Below are positions 44,116 to 51,831 of a DNA stretch of 64,000 nucleotides, in pieces (position 1 is the first letter of the stretch; each line of letters opens with the position of its first letter). The notes beneath the pieces are model-generated. The model had not been told where the DNA came from and made no database searches. It saw only the letters and a program-made list of their open reading frames with translations. The DNA is taken from positions 98,818-162,817 of the forward strand of contig NZ_JACEGD010000027.1 in NCBI RefSeq assembly GCF_016031635.1, in the 5' to 3' direction. This DNA is from Bradyrhizobium diversitatis (lineage in GTDB: Bacteria; Pseudomonadota; Alphaproteobacteria; Rhizobiales; Xanthobacteraceae). The translations under genes were made by a program, and so were the position numbers.

Positions 44116-44282
44116 GCAGAATCTGTTCAAATTGCGTATTTCCCGCAACGGCTGTTTTGAACCTGACCGGCCGGCGGAACTACTCACATCTTGTCCGGGG
44201 CGCATCTCCAAAGGCGTCCCGCGCCAACCCCTCCCGTCATTGTCGGGAGGCGCATCACGTCTTTCATTTTGAGGAGCTGATC

Positions 44283-44534
44283 ATGCGTCGTATTTCCGTG
44301 CTGTGCGCTGCCGTCGGTCTTGCCGTCACCGCCTTCGCCGCCGCGAGCCCTGCCGAAGCCAGCTATCATCTGATCCGCTGGCAGGACAGCGGCTTCTGCC
44401 AGATCTGGGACGAGAGCATCCCGACCACGCCGTGGCCGGCGGGCTACCACCGCGCCAGCGCGAGCGTGCCGACCTTCATCGACGCCCTCGTCATGAAGGA
44501 CGCCGCCCTCAAGAACGGCCAGTGCACCTGGTAA
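44283..44534 (+). CDS. small secreted protein, twin of the upstream gene
   Basis: An 83-residue exported protein. A signal peptide (ISVLCAAVGLAVTAFAAASPAEA) precedes YHLIRWQDSGFCQIWDE, and the protein ends KNGQCTW. The motif [YH]xIRWxxxGxCQ[VI]W and the terminal Cys are shared with the protein encoded at 43780-44040. GAGGAG lies six bases before the ATG. It has its own terminator, so the pair is not one tightly coupled operon. Function unknown. Confidence 0.85.
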   Translation: MRRISVLCAAVGLAVTAFAAASPAEASYHLIRWQDSGFCQIWDESIPTTPWPAGYHRASASVPTFIDALVMKDAALKNGQCTW

Positions 44535-44557
44535 CAATTCGATCGGCGAACGAAGAG

Positions 44558-44593
44558 CCGGGCAGGACGCCAGCGTCCCTGCCCGGTTTTTTT
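44558..44593 (+). terminator. rho-independent terminator of the second twin gene
   Basis: The stem CCGGGCAGG...CCTGCCCGG extends inward through ACGC/GCGT with one bulge and is followed by seven Ts. Confidence 0.9.
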
Positions 44594-44600
44594 CCACTCC

Positions 44601-45233
44601 GTAGCCCGGATGAGCGAAGCGATATCCGGGACGCGACTCGTTCTCCCGTCAGCCTTCCTCGGCACGCTCACCAAAGGCATCCCCACTTTCGCTCACCTCA
44701 CCGGACCAATCCCCCGGGAGCAGCCCAGTCTGCACGTATCGGTGAAAGGACGAATGCGGCCAATCACCAACACGCCGAACGTAGCCGTGCTTGACGGGAT
44801 TGAAGTGAACGTAATCGATATGACGTGCAAAGTCGTCTTCGTTGCGGATCGTGTGCTCCCAGTATCGCCGCTGCCATAGCGCCAATTCTCCATTGGAGTG
44901 GCGGGCTATGTCGACACCGGCATGCAGCGGAGCACTGCTGAAGTGCCCCTTGATCCGACGCCACCGTCCTGCAAAATCAGAGTCGTCCAGCGGCAGTTTC
45001 ATGACCGCATGCAGATGATCCGGAAGGATCACGATGGCGTCGAGCTCAAATGGTCGCTCGTTCCGAGCGGTTCGGAAGGCGTTGCGAAGAACATCGATGT
45101 TGTCAGTAAGGACGCTCGACCGACGGTCGAAAAGCGTCACTGTGAAAAAGTAAGTGCCGCCGGGAATGAAATTTCTGCGGTACAGAACCATGGCGAGACC
45201 TTCCCCGGATATCGCTTCGCTCATCCGGGCTAC
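44601..45233. mobile_element. REP-transposase element with perfect 30-bp inverted ends
   Basis: Two exact 30-bp inverted repeats bound a 633-bp unit. The left end starts GTAGCCCGGATGAGCGAAGC at 44601-44630; the right end (45204-45233) is its exact reverse complement. Each end folds into its own hairpin (CCCGGAT/ATCCGGG). A single transposase gene fills the interior. This is the architecture of a RAYT gene flanked by its cognate REP sequences. Confidence 0.88.
44649..45191 (-). CDS. REP-associated tyrosine transposase (RAYT, Y1 family)
   Basis: A 180-residue single-strand transposase of the IS200/IS605-related Y1 group. The metal-binding HuH is VILPDHLHAVMKLP (His59, His61), and the catalytic Tyr127 is in HIDYVHFNPVKHGYV. 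WRRYW-type WQRRYWEHTIRNEDD is characteristic of RAYT proteins. The frame is intact. A longer frame into the terminal repeat (to 45224) exists, but ATG 45191 gives the natural N-terminus (MVLYRRNFIPG). The gene lies between perfect inverted REP ends, so it may still be active. Confidence 0.93.
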   Translation of the reverse strand: MVLYRRNFIPGGTYFFTVTLFDRRSSVLTDNIDVLRNAFRTARNERPFELDAIVILPDHLHAVMKLPLDDSDFAGRWRRIKGHFSSAPLHAGVDIARHSNGELALWQRRYWEHTIRNEDDFARHIDYVHFNPVKHGYVRRVGDWPHSSFHRYVQTGLLPGDWSGEVSESGDAFGERAEEG

Positions 45234-45251
45234 AGTCTAGCACATTGATAC

Positions 45252-45737
45252 TCACGCGTCCTTGTGCGCGCCGGGGTGGATCAGGAGATCGCGCGCGGCG
45301 GCGAGGTCGATGAAGCCTTGCGCGCTGCCGCCCCGGTCGGGATGCATGCCCTTGGCGGCGCGGCGATAGGCCTGGTTGATGTCCTCGCAGGTGAGCTGCA
45401 CCGCGAGCGGGAGGCCGAGCACCTTGCGGGCGCGGTCCTCCCTGGACATCTGCTTCGGCATGGCGTTGCGGCGGCCGAAGCGCGGGGCGGAGAGATCGTG
45501 GACGACCTCGAGCACAACGCCGAGACGGCGCTGGGCCGCCAGCGTCACACTGTGATCGTCATTGTCGACGGCCTGGCGCAGCACCGGCAGCGCCTGCTCG
45601 GCGGCCTGGCGCAGCGTGACGTCGCTGCTCATCCGCGCGATCTCGGCGACGAGCCGGGCCGCCTCGGCCCAATCGGGCACGTGCGCCGACCGCAGCCGTT
45701 CGATAGCGAGTTTCCAGGAGTCCAGCCGTTCCATCAT
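45252..45737 (-). CDS. protein with degenerate C-terminal J-domain
   Basis: A protein of about 161 residues. The first ~100 residues are helical and of unknown type (ERLDSWKLAIERLRSAHV). The C-terminus has QAYRRAAKGMHPDRGGSAQGF followed by IDLAAARDLL, a J-domain-like segment with the HPD tripeptide intact but a shortened remainder. That suggests a co-chaperone for a DnaK-type Hsp70. No strong ribosome-binding site precedes ATG 45737; an upstream in-frame TTG at 45755 is an alternative. Confidence 0.75.
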   Translation of the reverse strand: MMERLDSWKLAIERLRSAHVPDWAEAARLVAEIARMSSDVTLRQAAEQALPVLRQAVDNDDHSVTLAAQRRLGVVLEVVHDLSAPRFGRRNAMPKQMSREDRARKVLGLPLAVQLTCEDINQAYRRAAKGMHPDRGGSAQGFIDLAAARDLLIHPGAHKDA

Positions 45738-45848
45738 GCGCGCAACGTTTAGCAATCAGGATCAGTATGCCAAGGCCGCCGTTTCCGCCCCCTTAATTTC
45801 GAGTTAGCTTTTCGTGAAACTTCGAAAAGAAACCGGGAGGAATATGTC

Positions 45849-46616
45849 ATGGCATTGCTCGCAAACCACATCGCCGTAGTCACGGGTGCCGGCTCCGGCA
45901 TCGGCCGGGCGATCGCGGCTGGCTACGCGCGCGAGGGCGCACAGGTGGTGCTGCTCGACGTCAACGCCGAGACGGTGGCGGAGGCCGCGCAGGAGATCCG
46001 AACAGCGGGCGGCAAGGCCGAGAGCTTTCCGCTCGACGTTGTCAGGCGCGAGGACTGCTTTGCCCTGGCCAAGCAGGTCGACGCCAAGATCGGACAGGTC
46101 TCGATCCTCGTCAACAATGCTGGCATCACCCGCCGCAACGCCTTCACCGCCGAGACCGAGACGGTGGCGAAGGACTGGAACGACATCATCTCGCTCAACC
46201 TCAACGGCGTCTTCAACATGACGCAGGCGTTCCTCGCGCCCTTGCGCGCGAGCAAGGGCCGCATCGTCAACATCGGCTCGATCCAGTCCTTCATGCATCT
46301 GCGCACGCCGAGCTCGGCGGCCTACACGACCTCGAAGCACGGCGTGCTCGGCTTCACCAAGGCGCTCGCCGCCGAGCTCGGCAAGGAAGGCGTGCGCGTC
46401 AACGCGATCGGTCCCGGCTTCATCGAGACCAACATCAACGCCAATGTGCGCGCAACCAATCCGGCGCTGGTGCAGGCCTTCCTCGATCACACCCCGCTGG
46501 CGCGCACCGGCAAGCCCGAGGACATCGTCGGCCCTGCGATCTTCCTGGCATCGGACCTGTCGGCCTATGTCACCGGAACGATCGTGATGGTGGACGGCGG
46601 GTACCGCACGGTGTGA
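45849..46616 (+). CDS. short-chain dehydrogenase/reductase (SDR)
   Basis: A 255-residue classical SDR. The cofactor motif is VVTGAGSGIGRAIA, the acidic residue LLDVNAET suggests NAD preference, and NNAG is in LVNNAGITRRN. The catalytic Ser and Tyr-x-x-x-Lys are within IGSIQSF and YTTSKHG. The end VTGTIVMVDGGYRTV is typical of 3-oxoacyl-reductase-like members. GGGAGG lies eight bases before the ATG. Substrate unknown; no operon partners. Confidence 0.92.
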   Translation: MALLANHIAVVTGAGSGIGRAIAAGYAREGAQVVLLDVNAETVAEAAQEIRTAGGKAESFPLDVVRREDCFALAKQVDAKIGQVSILVNNAGITRRNAFTAETETVAKDWNDIISLNLNGVFNMTQAFLAPLRASKGRIVNIGSIQSFMHLRTPSSAAYTTSKHGVLGFTKALAAELGKEGVRVNAIGPGFIETNINANVRATNPALVQAFLDHTPLARTGKPEDIVGPAIFLASDLSAYVTGTIVMVDGGYRTV

Positions 46617-46639
46617 GGGAGAACGCTTTCACCACATAC

Positions 46640-46768
46640 ACGGTGTCATCACCCGCCTTGTGCGCAATTGCGCACTGGAGCGGGTGATCCAGTATTCCAG
46701 AGACGCCAAACATCCCACGAGGGGCCGCGGCGTACTGGATCGTCCGCTTTCGCGGACGATGACACCGT
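46640..46768. repeat. palindromic repeat, family B, with GTGCGCAATTGCGCAC core
   Basis: The outer arms are CGGTGTCATC and GATGACACCG. GATCCAGTATTCCAGAG lies inside and the 16-bp palindrome is at 46660-46675. It follows the SDR gene. Confidence 0.85.
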
Positions 46769-46972
46769 ACTTGTCGCGCGAGATAGGTCCGCATCGCGAT
46801 GCATCCTGCGCCAATCGCGGCGGCTTCGCGGCATTCCCGGGGTCAATTGGTGGGCTCGCTCCCGATTAACCCTTCATTAACCAAACAGGACCACCGTGAA
46901 ATTACGGCTTGGGGTCGTTGTTCTCGATCCGCTTCCAATGATGGAAGCGGGCGTTGATCGGGGAGTGTGTTG

Positions 46973-47221
46973 ATGACCACTGTTCATGTCGCTGCGTCCG
47001 AACCGGGCGCGCAATTCCTAGCCCCTAATCAGATCGTTCCGATGCTGATCGGCGCCACGGTCGACGAGGTCGAGCGTGAGCTCGTGCTCCAGACGCTCGC
47101 ACGCTGCGACGGAAACCGGACGCGTGCAGCGCGCGTGCTCGGCCTGTCGGTGCGCACGCTGCGCAACAAGATCAGGATCTACGCCGCTTCCGGCATCGAG
47201 GTGCCTGCCTATCAGGACTGA
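46973..47221 (+). CDS. Fis-type helix-turn-helix protein
   Basis: An 82-residue protein. The C-terminal half is a Fis/NtrC-type DNA-binding domain: ATVDEVERELVLQTLARCDG, then NRTRAARVLGLSVRTLRNKI. The receiver and AAA+ domains of NtrC-type activators are absent, so it is a free-standing DNA-binding module, perhaps an antagonist or nucleoid-type regulator. GGGGAG lies seven bases before ATG 46973. Targets unknown. Confidence 0.85.
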   Translation: MTTVHVAASEPGAQFLAPNQIVPMLIGATVDEVERELVLQTLARCDGNRTRAARVLGLSVRTLRNKIRIYAASGIEVPAYQD

Positions 47222-47230
47222 CGGGTGACA

Positions 47231-47347
47231 TCAGTCCGCCCGCGACGACGCGCTGCGCCGCAAGCGGCGCAGCTCGTGCCGCAGATGCACGCCGGCGATG
47301 ACCGCAAGCGCGATCATCGCGACCGAGATGTTGATCAAGCCCGACAC
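47231..47347 (-). CDS. possible 38-residue single-helix membrane protein
   Basis: A short frame from GTG 47347 encodes SGLINISVAMIALAVIAGVH, then an Arg-rich charged tail ending RASSRAD-like residues. One transmembrane helix with a basic tail is protein-like. No convincing ribosome-binding site is visible, and it sits between two plus-strand genes. Treat as tentative. Confidence 0.3.
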   Translation of the reverse strand: MSGLINISVAMIALAVIAGVHLRHELRRLRRSASSRAD

Positions 47348-47419
47348 GGTGCGCGGGCAGAATTGCTGCTGTCGTCAAAGGCCGCTAAGTAGCTTGCTTC
47401 CGGTCAAGGGAGCAGTGGC

Positions 47420-47935
47420 GTGGCAGACGATCAGGGACGACGGCAGGGACCTCAGGGCCCGCGCGGGCGGCAAGGCGAGCCGGGGCGGCCGGGGCCGCAG
47501 GGCCATCCGGGCCGGCGTGGCCCGGACGGGGCGCGCGGCAAGCCCGGACCGCAGGGCAAGCCGGGGCCGGTCGGAAAGGCTGGCCCGCCCGGCAAACCCG
47601 GTCCGCAAGGCAAGCAGGGCGAAGCCGGCCCGCGCGGCGCAGCCGGCGCACCGGGACCTGCCGGACCTCAGGGACCGGCAGGGCCGCAAGGCCCGCGCGG
47701 CGAACCAGGTCCGCCCGGCCAATTGCCGTCGATCGAGCAAGTGCTGCCCTGGCTCGACCAGCTCTTCGACGCCTGGGACGAACGCCGCCGCCAGCGCGAG
47801 CGCGAAGCCGCTGAGCGCGAAGCGCTCGCGGCCGCCGTCCAGGAGCCAGACGAGACATTCGTCGATGACGAGAGCGATGACGGCGACGACCACAAGAAGA
47901 AAAAGAAAAAGAAGAAGCACGGCGACAAGGCCTAG
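47420..47935 (+). CDS. collagen-like (Gly-X-Y) protein with charged C-terminus
   Basis: A 171-residue protein starting at GTG 47420, with GGGAG seven bases upstream. From about residue 8 to 101 it is an almost unbroken series of Gly-X-Y triplets rich in Pro, Gln, Lys and Arg (GRPGPQGHPGRRGPDGARG and similar), about 30 triplets. A short hydrophobic-acidic segment follows (SIEQVLPWLDQLFDAWDER), probably a trimerising helix, then an Arg/Glu helix, an acidic patch and a run of eight lysines. No signal peptide is present, so secretion, if any, is non-classical. Bacterial collagen-like proteins can form triple helices; function here unknown. Confidence 0.85.
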   Translation: MADDQGRRQGPQGPRGRQGEPGRPGPQGHPGRRGPDGARGKPGPQGKPGPVGKAGPPGKPGPQGKQGEAGPRGAAGAPGPAGPQGPAGPQGPRGEPGPPGQLPSIEQVLPWLDQLFDAWDERRRQREREAAEREALAAAVQEPDETFVDDESDDGDDHKKKKKKKKHGDKA

Positions 47936-47944
47936 CAGACGGGT

Positions 47945-48160
47945 CTATTTCGGCCGATCCTCGTCTCGCGGCAACATGCCCATACGCTCGAACTGCCAGC
48001 GTATCGCGCGATACCAGAGGTAGCCGACCGCCGCGCCACACAGGGCGAGGATGATCATGTTCGCGCTCGAGAACGAGCCGCTCCACCACATCATCCACGC
48101 AGTCCACAGCAGCGTGAAGACGATGGCACCTGCTTTCAAGGGAAGAAGGGCGCGGCTCAT
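47945..48160 (-). CDS. small two-helix membrane protein
   Basis: A 71-residue protein with two predicted helices (AGAIVFTLLWTAWMMWWSG and NMIILALCGAAVGYLWYRA) and a charged tail ending DEDRPK. ATG 48160 (MSRALLPLK) has GGAG eleven bases upstream; codons further 5' are open but less plausible. It is convergent with the collagen-like gene. No family recognised. Confidence 0.7.
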   Translation of the reverse strand: MSRALLPLKAGAIVFTLLWTAWMMWWSGSFSSANMIILALCGAAVGYLWYRAIRWQFERMGMLPRDEDRPK

Positions 48161-48254
48161 GGTCGTGCTCCGGGCGGTCAAAACCCCGGCCGACACCATC
48201 GCAACCTGACGCAGCAGATACCGTGAGCCAGGTCACGGAGTGCGCCGTTCGAGC

Positions 48255-48524
48255 TCACGAACCGAAGCGCAGCCGCGAGCGCTCTTTCGCCTTTTCCGCC
48301 TCGACCTCGCGGTCGCGCGCCGGCGCATGGGTATGCAGCGACGTCAGGAGTTTTCGTGCGGCCTCCGCGACCTCCGCCACCGCACGCTCGAACGCCGCCT
48401 CGTTCGCCTGCGACGGCCTGTTGAAACCGGACAGTTTTCGCACGAACTGCAGTGCGCTGGCGTGAATCTCGTCCTCCGTCGCCGGCGGCTCGAAATTGAA
48501 CAGCGTCTTGATGTTGCGGCACAT
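48255..48524 (-). CDS. DUF2277 family protein
   Basis: An 89-residue cytoplasmic protein that starts MCRNIKTLFNFEPPATEDEI, the hallmark of DUF2277. ASALQFVRKLSGFNRPSQAN follows. The second half is helical and charged. GGGAGAGAG precedes the ATG. Function of the family is unknown. Confidence 0.88.
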   Translation of the reverse strand: MCRNIKTLFNFEPPATEDEIHASALQFVRKLSGFNRPSQANEAAFERAVAEVAEAARKLLTSLHTHAPARDREVEAEKAKERSRLRFGS

Positions 48525-48806
48525 GCACTCTCTCCCGACGTTTTCTTGAAGACGAAGGTCTGGGCCGAAATCCTACATCGGCCTTCGCGCTTCTGCGAAG
48601 TTCCATCGCGCCCTGCCGATCAACTCCGTGGCTGCGCACCGCCACAAGCTGTCTCATCTCGCAACGCATCATGTGCGGCGCCCCGGCGCAGCGCATTATT
48701 TGAGCATGCATTGCGCCGACAGCTCGGGCTTAATTGCGCCGAGGATACGAATCGACGCGCGGGACAATCGCGCGCCGATGGCACGATACGCGATGAGGAG
48801 GATCGC

Positions 48807-49160
48807 ATGCACAGGCTGGTACTGTGCGTCTGGCTGGCTGCAACGACAGCGCTGACGAGCGCGGCGTTCGCGTTCGACAACGGCCAATACGACCACGTCC
48901 CGCCCGATATCCGCGCCTGGTTCAAGAGCGTGATCGCTCCGAACGGAGTGCCCTGCTGCGATATCTCCGATGGCCATCGCACCGAATACGACGTGCGCGG
49001 CGGCGCCTATTGGGTGCCGATCGACGGACAATGGATGGAGGTGCCCGCGCGCGCCATCATCCGCGACCGCGGCAATCCCGTGGGCCAGGCCGTGGTGTGG
49101 TACGTCCACCATCGCGGCGCCATCATCATCAGTTGCTTCGTGCCGGCGGATGCAGTCTAG
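48807..49160 (+). CDS. secreted hypothetical protein
   Basis: A 117-residue exported protein. A signal peptide (LVLCVWLAATTALTSAAFA) precedes FDNGQYDHVPPDIRAWFKSV, then a conserved PCCDISDGHRTEYDVRGGAY core with a double cysteine, and IISCFVPADAV at the end. The Cys pattern suggests metal or disulfide. GAGGAG lies six bases before ATG 48807. I do not recognise a named family, but the layout is typical of conserved small rhizobial periplasmic proteins. Confidence 0.82.
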   Translation: MHRLVLCVWLAATTALTSAAFAFDNGQYDHVPPDIRAWFKSVIAPNGVPCCDISDGHRTEYDVRGGAYWVPIDGQWMEVPARAIIRDRGNPVGQAVVWYVHHRGAIIISCFVPADAV

Positions 49161-49231
49161 CGCGCCGGATTTCGTTGGCTGGGGGCGCCTGATCGGCTTG
49201 CTTGAGGACAAGCTGATACGGAGGCACGCCG

Positions 49232-49834
49232 TTGACCGATCTTAGCGCCGAAGACCTCGCCACCATCTACGCCAAGCCGACCCCGCGCGTGATCGCGAAA
49301 GCGCGGCCGGCGATCGATGCGCATGCGAGGAAGTTCATCGAGATGTCGCCGTTCTGCGTGCTCGCGACCTCGGGCGCGGACGGCAGCGTCGACGCCTCGC
49401 CGCGCGGCGGCGGCATCGGCTTCGTCCACGTCGCCGGTCCCAACCAGCTGTTGATGCCCGACCGCTCCGGCAACAACCGCATCGACAGTTTTCGGAACGT
49501 CGTCGAGGGCTCGGGCTTCGTTCAGCTGCTGTTCTTCGTGCCGGGGATCGACGAGACGCTGCGCGTCGGCGGACGCGGCACGCTGTCGGCCGATCCGGAT
49601 CTGCTCGCCGCCATGGTGGAGTTCGGCAAGCCGCCCCGCGCGGTGCTGAACGTCGCGGTCAGCGAGGTCTATTTCCACTGCGGCAAGGCGCTGATGCGCT
49701 CGAAGCTGTGGTCATCCGAGAAGGTACAGCGATCGGTGATGCCGAGCATCATCGAGGTCATTCACGACCAGACGGGCTTGGGAGAACCGGAGAGCCAGGA
49801 GATCGTGGAGGCTCGGTACAAGACGCAGCTGTAG
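49232..49834 (+). CDS. FMN-binding pyridoxamine-phosphate-oxidase-like protein
   Basis: A 200-residue split-barrel flavoprotein of the MSMEG_1061-like group. FIEMSPFCVLATSGADGSVD, then ASPRGGGIGFVHV, and LLMPDRSGNNRIDSFRN match the FMN-binding pattern, and GTLSADPDLLAA the barrel end. GKALMRSKLW is a conserved C-terminal stretch. It starts at TTG 49232 with CGGAGG seven bases upstream. Role: probably an FMN-dependent reductase or oxidase of unknown substrate. Confidence 0.85.
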   Translation: MTDLSAEDLATIYAKPTPRVIAKARPAIDAHARKFIEMSPFCVLATSGADGSVDASPRGGGIGFVHVAGPNQLLMPDRSGNNRIDSFRNVVEGSGFVQLLFFVPGIDETLRVGGRGTLSADPDLLAAMVEFGKPPRAVLNVAVSEVYFHCGKALMRSKLWSSEKVQRSVMPSIIEVIHDQTGLGEPESQEIVEARYKTQL

Positions 49835-49851
49835 GCGAGCGACAATCGCGG

Positions 49852-49992
49852 TGTCGTCCCGGACAAGCGAAGCGCAGATCCGGATCCATAGCCACAGGAC
49901 ATCGTTTGGCGAAGCCTCGTCGTTCGGTACTGCTACTGGCGACGATCGATAGATTCCGCGGTATGGGTCCCTGCTTGCGCAGGGACGACACC
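49852..49992. repeat. palindromic repeat, family E
   Basis: The outer arms are GTGTCGTCCC and GGGACGACAC, with hairpins TCCGGATCCATA and TATGGGTCCCTGC facing. It lies between the FMN-binding gene and bfr. Confidence 0.8.
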
Positions 49993-50015
49993 GGGTGCGC
50001 GGCTGGCGCCGGAGC

Positions 50016-50504
50016 TTAATGCCCCTCGCCCTCGAGCCCGCCGACGTGCTTCTGGGTGTAGAGCTCGAGACCGATGCGACCAATCAGGTCGAGCTGGGTT
50101 TCGAGGAAGTCGATGTGGTGCTCCTCGTCGCTCATCAGCTTCTCAAACAGGTCACGCGTGACGTAGTCCTTGGCGCCGTGACAGTAGGTCGCCGCTTCCT
50201 GGTAAAGCGCACGCGCGCTCATCTCGGCGGCGAGATCGCATTCGATGATCTCCTTGACGTTCTGGCCGATGCGCAGGGGATCCAGCACCTGCATGTTCGG
50301 AAAGCCGTCGAGGAACAGGATGCGCGCGGTGAGCTTGTCGGCATGCTCCATCTCCTCGATGGACTCCTTGCGCCAGACCTTGGCCATGTCCAAGAGGCCC
50401 CAATTGTCGAGGAAGCGGTAGTGCAGCCAGTACTGATTGATCGCAGTCAGCTCGTGACGCAGTGCCTTGTTGAGATAGTCGATGACCTTCGCGTCGCCCT
50501 GCAT
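50016..50504 (-). CDS. bfr: bacterioferritin
   Basis: A 162-residue haem-containing ferritin that forms a 24-subunit iron-storage shell. The ferroxidase ligands Glu18 (ALRHELTAINQY), Glu51 and His54 (EEMEHADKL) and the later DEEHHIDFL are present. Met52 would be the haem axial ligand. Full family length. It lies downstream of bfd on the same strand. An ICE-type palindrome (TTTAGAANNNTTCTAAA) lies 42 bp before the start, the known box of the iron regulator Irr. Confidence 0.96.
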   Translation of the reverse strand: MQGDAKVIDYLNKALRHELTAINQYWLHYRFLDNWGLLDMAKVWRKESIEEMEHADKLTARILFLDGFPNMQVLDPLRIGQNVKEIIECDLAAEMSARALYQEAATYCHGAKDYVTRDLFEKLMSDEEHHIDFLETQLDLIGRIGLELYTQKHVGGLEGEGH

Positions 50505-50545
50505 GGTTCACTCCAGCTTTGCAGTCCAAATCGGCCCTAACCGAG

Positions 50546-50562
50546 TTTAGAATGCTTCTAAA
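50546..50562. promoter_or_regulatory. Irr box (iron control element) of bfr
   Basis: TTTAGAATGCTTCTAAA is a perfect 7-bp inverted repeat around 3 bases and matches the ICE consensus for Irr. It lies in the bfr promoter, between bfd and bfr. Confidence 0.88.
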
Positions 50563-50635
50563 TGAGTTTGCGCATGCCGGCAACCGGCTATGCGGACGCA
50601 GCCGGGGAAAAGGTCAGCTGAGGATGCGGAAGTTT

Positions 50636-50908
50636 TCAGCAGGCCGCGAGGGCGAATTGGGCGGGTTCGGCCGTCTCGTCATTGGCGGCGACGGTATGGC
50701 CATGGGGACAGCCGGCGCAGCAAGACTGGGCGCAGGGGCCAAGCGCTTCGTCGATGATGGTCTTGATGGTCCGGGCACAGCGGCCGCATTCGGCGCTGCA
50801 GCCGAGACATCCATAGACCTGCTTGGCATGGCGCACGGCGTCGTCGGAGTCGGCGACGGCGGCGCGGATGTCCTCATCGCTCAGCACGTTACAGGAACAA
50901 ACGATCAT
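50636..50908 (-). CDS. bfd: bacterioferritin-associated ferredoxin
   Basis: A 90-residue 2Fe-2S protein that reduces stored iron for release from bacterioferritin. The start MIVCSCNVLSDEDIRAAV gives Cys4 and Cys6 (CxC). The CLGCSAECGRCART segment provides Cys41 and Cys44 as the likely second pair, with Cys34 and Cys37 also present. The tail has three more Cys (CAQSCCAGC), longer than the ~64-residue E. coli Bfd. It is upstream of bfr with its own near-consensus Irr box. Confidence 0.92.
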   Translation of the reverse strand: MIVCSCNVLSDEDIRAAVADSDDAVRHAKQVYGCLGCSAECGRCARTIKTIIDEALGPCAQSCCAGCPHGHTVAANDETAEPAQFALAAC

Positions 50909-51018
50909 GGAAGCGGCAGGCCCTTCGGTGATGCGCCATCATCGATATTTAACGGGCCGGCCGGATGCAAAAGGAAAAAGCGGTATTTGAAGCTATTCCA
51001 AACTGGCCCGGCAATCAG

Positions 51019-51035
51019 CCTAGAACGGCTCTAAA
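51019..51035. promoter_or_regulatory. near-consensus Irr box upstream of bfd
   Basis: On the minus strand the site reads TTTAGAGCCGTTCTAGG, matching 11 of the 14 arm positions of TTTAGAANNNTTCTAAA. It is about 110 bp upstream of the bfd start. Confidence 0.6.
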
Positions 51036-51070
51036 ATCAGGTGTTGCGGTTGATCAAGCTTCTGGCGGAG

Positions 51071-51382
51071 CTAATCGCCGCCACCGCCTCCACCACCATC
51101 GCCGCCACCTCCGCAGTCCCCGCCATTGCTGCCGCCATCGCTGCTGGAACAGCTGCCGCCGTCGGTTGAATTCCCCGAACGGTCGCTGGAGAACCAGCTT
51201 CCCAACGACAAGCCGTCGCTTGTCCCCATGTAGGTGTCGGCGCCACTACCACCGCTATCACCGCCGGCCCCGACACGCGTGCGCCGCCGGCCCCGGTTCT
51301 GGAGGTGAGCGATCCAGCCGTAGCCGATCGCGAAGACGACCCCAGCAGCAATCAATGCATTGACCATCGCGTTGCCCATCAT
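51071..51382 (-). CDS. membrane-anchored Gly/Ser-rich hypothetical protein
   Basis: A protein of about 103 residues. One N-terminal helix (VNALIAAGVVFAIGYGWIAH) is followed by a basic patch and a Gly/Ser/Asp/Cys-rich tail that ends in a poly-Gly tract (GGGGDGGGGGGD). AGGAGACG precedes two adjacent ATGs. Similar glycine-tail proteins occur widely in alphaproteobacteria without known function. Confidence 0.7.
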   Translation of the reverse strand: MMGNAMVNALIAAGVVFAIGYGWIAHLQNRGRRRTRVGAGGDSGGSGADTYMGTSDGLSLGSWFSSDRSGNSTDGGSCSSSDGGSNGGDCGGGGDGGGGGGGD

Positions 51383-51510
51383 CGTCTCCTGATGAAACTG
51401 GGGGCCATGCCGGTTGGTCGTCTCCGGCAAAAGTGCCGTTCATTGATCATTCAAACGAAATATGGAACCTTACGCTCCAAAGAGTTCCCGCGTGTGATAA
51501 GGTCGAGCGC

Positions 51511-51831
51511 ATGAAGAAGTCGTTCCTGGCAGTCGCTGCCGTCCTCACTCTGGCCCTGACGGCCGGTACACCGGCCCATGCCCAGCGCGGTGTCGCAGCG
51601 GGCGTGGCAGCCGGGATCATCGGCGGCGCCATCGTCGGCGGTGCGCTGGCCTCTCCGTATTATTACGGACCAGGCCCCGGCTATTACGAACCGGGCTATT
51701 ATCCGCCCCGCTACTACGCCCCCGGTCCGGGCTATGTCGCCGACGACTATTACGGCAACTGCGTCTGGCAGAAGCAGCGCTTCTGGGACGGCTATGCATG
51801 GCGCGTCCGCCGCGTCAGAGTTTGTGGCTGA
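51511..51831 (+). CDS. secreted glycine-zipper protein, twin of the next gene
   Basis: A 106-residue exported protein. A signal peptide (FLAVAAVLTLALTAGTPAHAQ) precedes a glycine-zipper segment GVAAGIIGGAIVGGALAS. A Tyr/Pro/Gly-rich middle (YYYGPGPGYYEPGYYPP) and a C-terminal CVWQKQRFWDGYAWRVRRVR stretch ending VCG follow. The same plan is seen in the protein encoded at 52045-52329. It may associate with the outer membrane. Confidence 0.85.
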   Translation: MKKSFLAVAAVLTLALTAGTPAHAQRGVAAGVAAGIIGGAIVGGALASPYYYGPGPGYYEPGYYPPRYYAPGPGYVADDYYGNCVWQKQRFWDGYAWRVRRVRVCG

